A stretch of DNA of 33,565 nt from CAIPAT01 sp041665605 (lineage in GTDB: Bacteria; Verrucomicrobiota; Lentisphaeria; Victivallales; Victivallaceae). The stretch lies in assembly GCA_041665605.1 (NCBI GenBank), contig JBAYIO010000064.1, positions 1-33,565 of the forward strand, read 5' to 3'. Shown one piece after another: positions 8,603-15,842 of this stretch. The position numbers were made by a program, and so were the translations under genes. Every line of letters starts with the position of its first letter. The stretch's first letter is position 1. Under the pieces are notes generated by a model. That model saw nothing but the letters and a program-made list of their open reading frames with translations. It was not told the DNA's origin and did not search any database.

Positions 8603-9598
8603 ATGAATGCAAATGATGTAAAGAGGATGGCCAAATCTCTTGGCGCCGATCTGTGCGGAATCGCATCGATGGATCGTTTTGAAGGGGCGCCGAAACAACA
8701 GTATCCAATGTATATTTTTCCGGCGGCAAAGTCGGCAATCGTGCTTGGATTCAGAATTCCGCGCGGTTATTTCCGGGGTGTTGAAGAGGGCACTTATTTT
8801 GCCGCCTACAGCGGGATGGGCTATGGCTCGTTGAATGCAATTTATATGCCGATCGTGATGCGCGAACTCTGCTGTTTCATCGAGGATAACGGCTATGAGG
8901 CCGCGCCGGTTCCCAACATGTATCCGGGGTCATCGATTTTATTCAAAACACAGAAGGACGAACCGAACCGCAGCCGGTCGGTTGACGGCGAAAAACCTCA
9001 CCCCGATATTCTGGTGGATTTCCGCGTAATGGCATTCGCCGCCGGCCTGGGTGAATTTGGCTGGAGCAAGATGTTCCTTACTCCGGAATTCGGACCGAGA
9101 CAACGCCTGGTGGCAATTCTGACTGACGCCCCGCTTGATCCAGATCCGCTGTTTGAAGGCAAAATTTGCGACCGCTGCAAACGCTGTGTCTCCGAATGTT
9201 CCGGCAATGCGATCTCGGCAACAGAAACCGAAGGGATAACCATCGCCGGCCGCCGGGTGGAATGGGGGAAATTCGATTACATCAAGTGTTCGATCGCCTA
9301 CCGCGGCGGCAATCCGGAGTATAACCCGTTCATGCATGCCGACGCCAGACCGGAACAGTTCAAGGATAAATATGCCGGCAATCCGGAGCTGGACAAAGTT
9401 CTGGGTTACAGCGGATTCAACAGCTCGGCGGTGGTCGAGGGAGCGCGCGGCTGCATTCGCGCCTGTATGATCCATCTCGAAGACAAAGGGGTGTTGAAAA
9501 ATAAGTTTGAAAACAAGTTCCGCACCACTCCGCCGTGGCGAATCAAGCCGCAGGAAAATGACTGTACGGGGAAATGTGCCAAAGAATATTGGGAATAA
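8603..9598 (+). CDS. QueG-like 4Fe-4S protein
   Basis: The product is 331 residues, with ATG at 8603 preceded by GGAGGG. The N-terminal half resembles the QueG / reductive-dehalogenase-like fold: VKRMAKSLGADLCGIASMDR, a later AKSAIVLGFRIPRGYF, and FRVMAFAAGLGEFGWSKM. A ferredoxin-type cluster site ICDRCKRCVSEC (CX2CX2CX3C) follows near residue 190. Further Cys occur in GCIRACMIHLED and at the C terminus (DCTGKCAKEYW). True QueG reduces epoxyqueuosine in tRNA with cobalamin. This protein carries only one complete four-Cys ferredoxin motif and sits with an IclR regulator and a U32-like gene, so a different reduction is likely. Called at family level only. Confidence 0.7.
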   Translation: MNANDVKRMAKSLGADLCGIASMDRFEGAPKQQYPMYIFPAAKSAIVLGFRIPRGYFRGVEEGTYFAAYSGMGYGSLNAIYMPIVMRELCCFIEDNGYEAAPVPNMYPGSSILFKTQKDEPNRSRSVDGEKPHPDILVDFRVMAFAAGLGEFGWSKMFLTPEFGPRQRLVAILTDAPLDPDPLFEGKICDRCKRCVSECSGNAISATETEGITIAGRRVEWGKFDYIKCSIAYRGGNPEYNPFMHADARPEQFKDKYAGNPELDKVLGYSGFNSSAVVEGARGCIRACMIHLEDKGVLKNKFENKFRTTPPWRIKPQENDCTGKCAKEYWE

Positions 9599-9603
9599 CA
9601 GCC

Positions 9604-10647
9604 ATGCGTTTCGCGGTCGGGTATCAGTTCAGGGGCGAAGACAAAGAGCCGTTCGCCTCGATAGTGGAGGATTACCGCGGGAATATCTCCGAGGTGTACT
9701 TTGCCTTGCCGGGCCATGCGAGCGGCCGCTCTCCGGTTTGCGGACCGGCGGCAAGTGACTTTCAGACATCCGCCGCCGCCATGCTCGATGAACTCAAGGC
9801 CATATCGGAGACGGGGATTCCATTGACGCTGCTCATGAATGCGGCTTGTTATGGCGATGAGGCTATTTCTGACGCCTTTGCCGATCGTATCCGCGGAATG
9901 CTCGACGGGCTTTGCGGGCGTCTTCACATCACCGCCGTTACTACAACTTCGCCGTTCGTCGCCGGGATAGTGAAAGCGCATGCCGGCGGACTTGAAACGC
10001 GGGCGTCAGTGAACATGCGTATCGGCTCTGTGGCGGGCATGGAATACCTGGCTTATTGCTTTGATGGCTACTACCTTAAACGCGAGCACAATCGTGACTT
10101 GGCGCAAATCGAAGTCATGAAGCACTGGTGCGATGAGCACGGCAAGAAGCTTTATCTGCTCGCCAACAGCGGCTGTCTCCGGGAATGTTCCGCGCAGACA
10201 TTTCATGACAACCTTGTCGCACATGAAACGGGCGTGAAAGGCCTGCCGGCACAACCGCGAAAATTTCCGGTTCCATGCTGGGATTTTCTTTCAAAAAGAG
10301 AAAATTCACATCGTTTCTTGTGTAATTCATGGATCCGTCCCGAAAATGTTCACCACTACGAGCGCTGGTTCACAGACGTGAAACTTGCGACGCGCTGCAA
10401 CCCCAGCCCGCGCATGGTCATCGATGCCTACGTCCGGGGTAAATTCCGCGGCAATCTGCTCGACATTCTTGAGCCGAACTACAGCTCCCTTTACCCGCAA
10501 TCAGTTCTTGATAACACGTTGATTCCGGACGACTGGTTCGACCGGGTGTGCGCGTGTGACAAGAATTGTCACCGCTGCGGTTATTGCGCTGAAATCTGGA
10601 ACCGGGCGTTCGTATCTGTAGAGCAGGAAAAGTTTTTTCATCATTGA
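9604..10647 (+). CDS. Peptidase U32-like protein
   Basis: The product is 347 residues from the ATG at 9604, five bases after the upstream stop; an ATG at 9574 would overlap that gene and extend the N terminus by ten residues. The layout follows U32 / UbiU-UbiV-like proteins: an N-terminal half with DYRGNISEVYFALPG, then YLLANSGCLRECSAQTFHDN, the region where U32-type proteins carry Cys residues. The C-terminal CACDKNCHRCGYC supplies more Cys for a possible iron-sulfur site. Several U32 relatives are now known as Fe-S proteins in hydroxylation reactions, not proteases. The tight link with the Fe-S gene upstream suggests a two-component redox step on an unknown substrate. Confidence 0.65.
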   Translation: MRFAVGYQFRGEDKEPFASIVEDYRGNISEVYFALPGHASGRSPVCGPAASDFQTSAAAMLDELKAISETGIPLTLLMNAACYGDEAISDAFADRIRGMLDGLCGRLHITAVTTTSPFVAGIVKAHAGGLETRASVNMRIGSVAGMEYLAYCFDGYYLKREHNRDLAQIEVMKHWCDEHGKKLYLLANSGCLRECSAQTFHDNLVAHETGVKGLPAQPRKFPVPCWDFLSKRENSHRFLCNSWIRPENVHHYERWFTDVKLATRCNPSPRMVIDAYVRGKFRGNLLDILEPNYSSLYPQSVLDNTLIPDDWFDRVCACDKNCHRCGYCAEIWNRAFVSVEQEKFFHH

Positions 10648-11338
10648 TTCATGTCCGGCGACTTAACAACGTTTCTGAATACTTTACTGGAATAACGATA
10701 AATGCTCCTATTGCCTGGCGGAGTTTAATAGAAAACATGTGTTTTATTGATTTTCAGCTTCTTTTTAGCACTGGAAGAAATTGTTAACCATTTTTCTTTC
10801 AGAGGAAATCACCTTTAAATCCGCTTCCGGTTTTCTCGTCGTAACACGGGATTTTTTATCAAGCAGGTTTATTGCGCAGGTCTCCATTTTGTTCCGCGAC
10901 TAATTTTTCCAGGATTATCAATTTGATTTTTTATAAATAGAGGAATATGTTATTCCAAGTCGTGTGGTTATAAGCAAAAAGTCTCACTAAAGAGTTTTAA
11001 AGGTCTTTTTTCAATGGGAGTAAGCGATAAAAAATTATGAAAATTGTTGATCGACCGCAATATGACCAAAGGCGATTTGCACAAACAATCCTGAAATATC
11101 ACCGCAGTCCAAATCCGTTGTCGGGATTTTTTTGAGAGTTCTGCGATAATTCGCAAAATGTCAGGAATAAATAAAACTTAAGGCGGGTTCTGCCCGCAAC
11201 CCATAAAGAATTTCTCGAGCACAAGCTCCTGCGCTCGCATTATGCGCGAGATTTGCAAACGCTAAAAACATAGAAGTTTAAAACAAAGATACTAAGAGTG
11301 TTTACAACACTAAGCAGCTGACGGATCAAAACAAAAAT
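10648..11338. other. Gene-poor stretch between the IclR locus and the peptide cassette
   Basis: I see no convincing gene on either strand: open frames are short, lack ribosome sites and match nothing I recognise. Composition changes from GC-rich to AT-rich along it. It holds small dyads, GCGGG/CCCGC (11183-11197) and AGTGT/ACACT (11297-11311). It probably contains the promoter of the cassette and may mark the left junction of transferred DNA. Confidence 0.5.
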
Positions 11339-11403
11339 GGAGGTCATTTACCCATGCCTGATGCTGTTTTAATAAAAGCTTAATGTTGGTTGTCATGGGT
11401 AAA
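11339..11403 (+). promoter_or_regulatory. Structured leader before the precursor peptide gene
   Basis: GGAGG (11339-11343) is followed 10 bases later by an ATG (11354) opening a nine-codon frame, MPDAVLIKA, with TAA at 11381-11383. That ATG is inside the left arm TTTACCCATG (11347-11356) of a perfect 10-base inverted repeat whose right arm CATGGGTAAA (11394-11403) ends nine bases before the precursor start codon. Translating the small frame would open the stem. An alternative reading is a DNA operator. Function is inference; the repeat and frame are seen directly. Confidence 0.5.
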
Positions 11404-11411
11404 ACTGATGT

Positions 11412-11585
11412 ATGGAAAAGAAGGGAAAATGGATAAAGCCTTGTTTAACTGTGCTTAAAAGGGATCCGCAGGAGAATGTTTTGGCGGCGTGCAAGTACGA
11501 CGGCATGAGTCCTACCTCTTCAGGACAGGGATGGACCATGTGCAGCACCGATTGTGGAAACTGCCAGGAGGTTGCAAGCTCGTGA
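11412..11585 (+). CDS. Candidate RiPP precursor peptide (ScmA-like), Cys-rich
   Basis: The product is 57 residues, ATG at 11412 to TGA at 11583-11585. The start is fixed by an in-frame stop six bases upstream. The N-terminal half fits a leader: KWIKPCLTVLKRDPQENVLA followed by ACK. The W-x-K-P-x-L-x-V-L-x-R-x-x-P-x-E-x-V-L-x-x-C-K pattern is one I associate with small peptides encoded beside radical SAM/SPASM genes. The C-terminal half is Gly/Ser/Thr-rich and has C44-X3-C48-X2-C51, ending in ASS. Cys11 and Cys27 lie in the leader part. No signal peptide or membrane segment is seen. It heads the cassette with a PqqD-like protein and three radical SAM enzymes, so it is their most likely substrate. 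Its ribosome site is weak and may be masked by the upstream stem. Confidence 0.75.
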   Translation: MEKKGKWIKPCLTVLKRDPQENVLAACKYDGMSPTSSGQGWTMCSTDCGNCQEVASS

Positions 11586-11647
11586 CGCAGATGAGCCTGT
11601 CCGGCGTATCCTATAAATCACATGAACCGCTACCCTGAAAAATTGTT

Positions 11648-11743
11648 ATGAAAACAACGGAGCTCGGCCCATTGTCTGCGCAGTCTGGTATTTGTGAACC
11701 AGAAATTGTTTTCATAGGGTTAGTTGCTTTCTGCAAGAAATGA
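11648..11743 (+). CDS. Possible 31-residue peptide overlapping the next gene (ATGA)
   Basis: An open frame from ATG 11648 (MKTTELGPLSAQSGICEPEI...) stops at a TGA that overlaps the ATG of the radical SAM gene by the sequence ATGA, as in translationally coupled pairs. There is no strong ribosome site and nothing is recognised in the sequence. It could be a second small cassette peptide, a coupling leader, or chance. The 150-base gap it fills otherwise holds no gene. Confidence 0.25.
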   Translation: MKTTELGPLSAQSGICEPEIVFIGLVAFCKK

Positions 11744-13689
11744 AGAAAGTCATGCCAAACATAAAGACAATTCACTTTCCAAACAAGTGTTTGATAGATC
11801 TGACATACCGTTGCAATAACGACTGCCGGCACTGCTGGTTGAGACTGTCGCCGGGGTCAAAAGAGCGATCAGAGGAATTATCAACAACAGAATTACTAGA
11901 CATTGTGAACCAGTCCCGCAAACTGGGTGTTGGTTCATTTGCTATTTCCGGCGGAGAGCCTATGCTTCGGAATGACTTCTATGAAATATTTGATTATATA
12001 ACTTCGAAGGCAAGAAGCTACAGCATCAATACCAACGGAACTTTAATTACGCCTAAAATTGCTCAGCTTATGAAGCGCAAAGGAACGAAAATGGTGGCTC
12101 TTTACGGAGCAACAGCAAAGGTTCATGACCATATCACCCGTAATCCGGGTTCATACGAAGCCGCAATGACGGGATTCAGATACTTAAAAGAAGCAGGAAC
12201 GGGTTTCATTGTGCAGTTGATACCGATGAAAGATAACTACCATGAATTTCCCAAAATGATTGAGCTTGCACAATCCTTAAGCCGGTACTGTCGCGTAGGG
12301 GTGTCCTGGCTGTATCTTTCATCCTGCGGAGCCCCCGAGATTAATGAAGAGATTAAAAGCCAGAGGCTCTCTCCGAAAGATGTTATAGAACTTGATAAAC
12401 CCGATATTACGTACGAGGAAAAAAGAAAAAAAGAATCAGCCGCTGAAAATCAACACGTTCAAACAGATGACTGCCTTTTTGCATCCTGTATTGAGAACAG
12501 ACGTGATTTTCATGTAGACCCTTATGGAATGATGAGCTTCTGCAATTTTATAAAAGATTCAGAACTTCGTTATGACTTAAGAAAGGGAACAGTTGAGGAT
12601 TGCTGGGATAATTTTATTCCTTCTTTAAAAGATAAAGCAAGAGGCGGCAAAGAATATCTTGAAAACTGCGGGTCGTGTGAATTAAGAAATAACTGCCGCT
12701 GGTGCCCTGTTTACGCATATCTCGAATACGGCAGATATTCAGCAAAAATAGAGTACCTCTGCAGAGTTGCAGAAGAAAACAAAAAATATGCGGAAGGGTG
12801 GAAAAAGAATCACAGGCGCTATTACAATATAGCAGATATAACAATACAGGTAGATTCGGACCTGCCGATAACAGACAATACCTTTCACCCAAAATTCAGG
12901 CATTTTCAGACTGATGGTCCCGGTGAAGATAATATAAACATCAGGCATCATTTCGAACTTCCTGATCGCGAAGGCAAAAATTTAGGGAAGGAACTCTATA
13001 GAAAAGCTCCGTGGGCGATTTACAGGAACAATAGTTCCTGGATATACACAGGGATATCACCAGCAGAGAACGATAAAAGCATTCATAGAGTTGCAGTTTT
13101 TAATGAAGACCATACCAGTGTAAAAATCTACAATGACGCAATACGAAAAGATTATTACCTCAAAGGCGGTTTAGGCTCATTAACCATGTTCCCGTCAGAC
13201 CAGATACTGATTGCGAATCTTCTTGCGGAAAGAGATGGCTGTTATCTCCATTCCTGCGGAATTAACTTTGAAGGCAAAGGCCTTCTTTTTGCCGGCCATT
13301 CCGAATCCGGCAAATCCACCATGTGCACCAAATTCATGGGCAAGGCGGAAATACTATGCGATGACAGGATAATTGTCCGGAAGAGGCCTGAAGGATACAG
13401 GATATACGGAACGTGGTGCCACGGAGATATTCCTGCAGTTTCAGGCAGTTCAGTTTCCCTGAAAGCAATCCTTTTCCTTGAAAAGGCGAAGACCAACGAA
13501 ATTATTCCCCTGAAAGATAAAAGGGAGATAAGCAGACGTCTTCTGGAAACTATCATAAAACCATTTGTAACCAAGGGCTGGTGGAACAAAACACTTGATA
13601 TACTTGAAAACATAGCGACAGAAATTCCCTGTTATATTTTAAAGAGCGATAAAAGTAACGAGATAGTGGAATTACTAAGGGATTTATGA
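11740..13689 (+). CDS. Radical SAM/SPASM protein fused to an HPr-kinase-like domain (ScmC-like C terminus)
   Basis: The product is 649 residues; ATG at 11740 (or 11752). Residues 17-190 are a radical SAM domain with C25-X3-C29-X2-C32 and the SAM-binding AISGGEPMLR. A SPASM region follows (about 235-355): CIENRRDFHVD, FCNF, then CGSCELRNNCRWCP and a last Cys in EYLCRVAE, binding auxiliary Fe-S clusters. From about 365 a different domain begins, with Walker A GHSESGKST (519-527), CDDRIIV and a Trp/His-rich GTWCHGD, as in HPr kinase/phosphorylase relatives. Radical SAM enzymes modify peptides or make cofactors. The kinase-like domain resembles the ScmC part of the SynChlorMet cassette. The two are normally separate genes; the fusion is the odd point. 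The stop overlaps the next start (ATGA). Confidence 0.85.
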   Translation: MKKVMPNIKTIHFPNKCLIDLTYRCNNDCRHCWLRLSPGSKERSEELSTTELLDIVNQSRKLGVGSFAISGGEPMLRNDFYEIFDYITSKARSYSINTNGTLITPKIAQLMKRKGTKMVALYGATAKVHDHITRNPGSYEAAMTGFRYLKEAGTGFIVQLIPMKDNYHEFPKMIELAQSLSRYCRVGVSWLYLSSCGAPEINEEIKSQRLSPKDVIELDKPDITYEEKRKKESAAENQHVQTDDCLFASCIENRRDFHVDPYGMMSFCNFIKDSELRYDLRKGTVEDCWDNFIPSLKDKARGGKEYLENCGSCELRNNCRWCPVYAYLEYGRYSAKIEYLCRVAEENKKYAEGWKKNHRRYYNIADITIQVDSDLPITDNTFHPKFRHFQTDGPGEDNINIRHHFELPDREGKNLGKELYRKAPWAIYRNNSSWIYTGISPAENDKSIHRVAVFNEDHTSVKIYNDAIRKDYYLKGGLGSLTMFPSDQILIANLLAERDGCYLHSCGINFEGKGLLFAGHSESGKSTMCTKFMGKAEILCDDRIIVRKRPEGYRIYGTWCHGDIPAVSGSSVSLKAILFLEKAKTNEIIPLKDKREISRRLLETIIKPFVTKGWWNKTLDILENIATEIPCYILKSDKSNEIVELLRDL

Positions 13690-14870
13690 TGCAAAATGAG
13701 TCATCCTACGTTGTAACAAAAAGCCTGAATCAATCTTCAGTCTGGAAAAATACCAAGTCTCTGCTTGGGAGACTTGATATAGAACTGACAGAAAGATGCA
13801 ACAATAACTGTATTCACTGTTGCAACAACCTTCCTGAGCATGACAAAACAGCAAAAGATAAAGAACTCTCCACACAAGAACTGAAGAACATACTTGTTGA
13901 AGCCGCGAACCTTGGCTGTATGGTGGTACGTTTTACAGGAGGCGAACCGCTTTTGAGGCAGGATTTTGAAGAGCTGTATATTTTTACAAGAAAACTCGGG
14001 CTTAAGGTGATGCTGTTTACAAACGGAAGATTAATAACGCCCCGCCTTGCAGAACTGTTTTCAAAGATGCCTCCTAAAGAAAAGATTGAAATAACAGCCT
14101 ATGGAATGACAAATAAATCTTATGACTCCGCAGCACAATGCAAAGGCGCATTTGAAGAAGCATGGCAAGGAATTAATCTCCTTCTGGAGAACAATATTCC
14201 CTTTATCGTAAAAAGCGCTGTTTTACCTTCAAACAAAAAGGAAATAGCACAATTTGAAGCTTTTGCTTCAACTGTTTCCTGGATGGATAAAGCCCCGAAA
14301 TATTCTATATTCTTTGATTTAAGATGCAGAAGAGACTCTGAAAAAAGAAACTCGCAGATAAGGAATATCAGACTGACGCCGGAGGATGGTTTGAATATTC
14401 TGACCATGGACAAAGAAAAATATATAAAGGCGATGAAGCAGTTTTGTGCTAAATTTACGAGGCCGCCGGGGGATAAGCTCTTTTCGTGCGGAGCAGGAAA
14501 AGGCGGAGCCTGCGCAGACGCCTACGGGAAACTTCAGCTTTGTATGATGCTGAGGCATCCGGATACCGTTTTTGACCTTAAAAAACAGTCTCTTAAAACT
14601 ATCATGACAGAATGTTTTACAACTATCCAGAAAATGAAGGCCAAAAATCCCCGATACCTTGAACGCTGCGCAAAATGTTTTCTCAAAGGGCTTTGCGAAC
14701 AGTGTCCCGCCAAGTCATGGATGGAGGATGGGACGCTTGATGCTCCGGTTGAATATTTCTGTGACATTGCGCATGCGCAGGCTGAATACGTGGGATTACT
14801 GGAAAAAGGAGAAAAAGCCTGGACTGTGGAAAAATGGCGGGAAAGAATTGAACGATTTGCTGAGGAATGA
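13686..14870 (+). CDS. Radical SAM/SPASM peptide-modifying enzyme (ScmE/ScmF-like)
   Basis: The product is 394 residues. The ATG overlaps the upstream stop by four bases, implying translational coupling. The radical SAM site is C38-X3-C42-X2-C45 (RCNNNCIHCC) with FTGGEPLLR for SAM. A SPASM C terminus (about 255-375) has FSCGAGKGGACADA, LQLCMM, RCAKCFLKGLCEQCP and a final Cys in YFCDIAHAQAE. The same C-terminal pattern recurs in the third radical SAM protein of the cassette, so the two are paralogues. The reaction (thioether, C-C link or other) cannot be read from sequence. A hairpin and about 175 bases separate it from the PqqD-like gene. Confidence 0.85.
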   Translation: MMQNESSYVVTKSLNQSSVWKNTKSLLGRLDIELTERCNNNCIHCCNNLPEHDKTAKDKELSTQELKNILVEAANLGCMVVRFTGGEPLLRQDFEELYIFTRKLGLKVMLFTNGRLITPRLAELFSKMPPKEKIEITAYGMTNKSYDSAAQCKGAFEEAWQGINLLLENNIPFIVKSAVLPSNKKEIAQFEAFASTVSWMDKAPKYSIFFDLRCRRDSEKRNSQIRNIRLTPEDGLNILTMDKEKYIKAMKQFCAKFTRPPGDKLFSCGAGKGGACADAYGKLQLCMMLRHPDTVFDLKKQSLKTIMTECFTTIQKMKAKNPRYLERCAKCFLKGLCEQCPAKSWMEDGTLDAPVEYFCDIAHAQAEYVGLLEKGEKAWTVEKWRERIERFAEE

Positions 14871-14883
14871 ATAAATTTGCAAA

Positions 14884-14916
14884 TTGAATATCCGAGAATC
14901 AACACGGAATATTCAA
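14884..14916 (+). terminator. Hairpin inside the cassette, possible partial terminator or processing site
   Basis: TTGAATATCCG (14884-14894), a 10-base loop and CGGAATATTCAA (14905-14916) pair with a single-base bulge. No T-run follows; an A-rich stretch does. It lies 13 bases after the second radical SAM gene and before a 130-base spacer. It may uncouple levels of the enzymes before and after it. A weak promoter-like TTGCAT-17-TTATAG pair lies further on, near 14986-15014. Confidence 0.35.
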
Positions 14917-15046
14917 TATTCAAGTAAAAAATAAAACGAATTCTTAAAGAAGGGAGTTACTGGAGCCAATTGTAAAACTCAAGTCTTGCATGAATTCAGA
15001 AGTCAGCTTTATAGAGTATTAACATTTAAAACGAAACGAGGACTAT

Positions 15047-15352
15047 ATGGAAACAACAGTTAATTTAAATGCGGTTTACACCCCGGCTGAAGATGATGTC
15101 GTTGCAAGAGAGCTTCACGGAGAATTTGTTATTATCCCTATTTCATCGGGCGTGGGCGACCTTGAAGATGAAATATTCTCTCTGAACGAAACAGGCAAAG
15201 CTATCTGGGATAAACTTGACGGTAAAAGGAAACTGGAAGAAGTAATTAGTGAACTTACATCTGAATTTGAAGGTTCGGCGGAAGAAATCAGAAACGATGT
15301 TACAGGAATCATAAAAGAACTTCTGAAAAGGAGAATAATTGTTGAAGGTTGA
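15047..15352 (+). CDS. PqqD-like peptide-recognition protein (RRE), ScmD-like
   Basis: The product is 101 residues, with ATG at 15047 after a GAGGA site. It has the PqqD winged-helix pattern: a beta strand region (RELHGEFVIIPISSG), then FSLNETGKAIWDKLDGKRKL, the signature linking the beta part to the helices, then EVISELTSEF and a final helix KELLKRRIIVE. Stand-alone PqqD-like proteins bind the leader of a RiPP precursor and deliver it to radical SAM enzymes. The expected partner here is the 57-residue peptide at 11412. The stop overlaps the next gene by 14 bases. Confidence 0.88.
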   Translation: METTVNLNAVYTPAEDDVVARELHGEFVIIPISSGVGDLEDEIFSLNETGKAIWDKLDGKRKLEEVISELTSEFEGSAEEIRNDVTGIIKELLKRRIIVEG

Positions 15353-15842
15353 AAACGCTGAAAATAAGATAGGCTTTCCCAATGAAGAGCTTGTAGTTAT
15401 CATTTCCTCCACCCTTGCGAAAGGAGCTTCAACAAGAATGAAAGCTTTGGGTTGCAGTATGTTTCCCTTTATTATGGGAGGAGACATCATTACTCTTTCT
15501 CCTCTTTCTAAAATTCCCCCGGGAAAAGGCAGAGTTGCAGCTTTTACCTGCGATAAACGAAAAAGGCTGACGGTACACCGGATTGTAAAAAAACAGGGGA
15601 ACTGTTATTTGATCAAAGGAGATAACTGCGCAGGCTCTGACGGTCTGGTGCCTGAAAGCAATATCCTGGGTATAGTAACCAAAGTGGAAAGAGGCTGCCG
15701 AACAATCCGTTTCGGGCTTAGAAAAGAGCGTTATATTATTGCCTTTTTAAGCAGGATAAAGTTTATACCGTCCGTTTTTATATTATGGAAAGTCATCCCC
15801 TTTAAACTAAGAAGAATTATAAAATGTCTGATTCATACATAA
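15339..15842 (+). CDS. S24/S26-family peptidase, signal-peptidase-like with Ser-His-Asp
   Basis: The product is 167 residues. The start is TTG at 15339, chosen because an AAGGAG site stands just before it and no ATG fits the domain. GCSMFPFI carries the likely nucleophile Ser40, and LTVHRIV carries His80 where bacterial signal peptidase I has its Lys. KGDN gives Asp95. A Ser-His(-Asp) arrangement is typical of the archaeal/eukaryotic Sec11 branch (S26B). A hydrophobic stretch near 135-158 could anchor it in the membrane. Lying between the PqqD-like gene and the third radical SAM gene, it is a good candidate for leader removal. It overlaps the next gene by 19 bases. Confidence 0.75.
   Translation: MLKVENAENKIGFPNEELVVIISSTLAKGASTRMKALGCSMFPFIMGGDIITLSPLSKIPPGKGRVAAFTCDKRKRLTVHRIVKKQGNCYLIKGDNCAGSDGLVPESNILGIVTKVERGCRTIRFGLRKERYIIAFLSRIKFIPSVFILWKVIPFKLRRIIKCLIHT

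Noticed and set aside
10968..11156. Minus-strand frame of 62 codons
   Set aside because: No ribosome site, no recognisable motif, AT-rich chance frame.
11183..11197. Terminator GCGGG-TTCTG-CCCGC
   Set aside because: Only five base pairs, no T-run and no gene end nearby.
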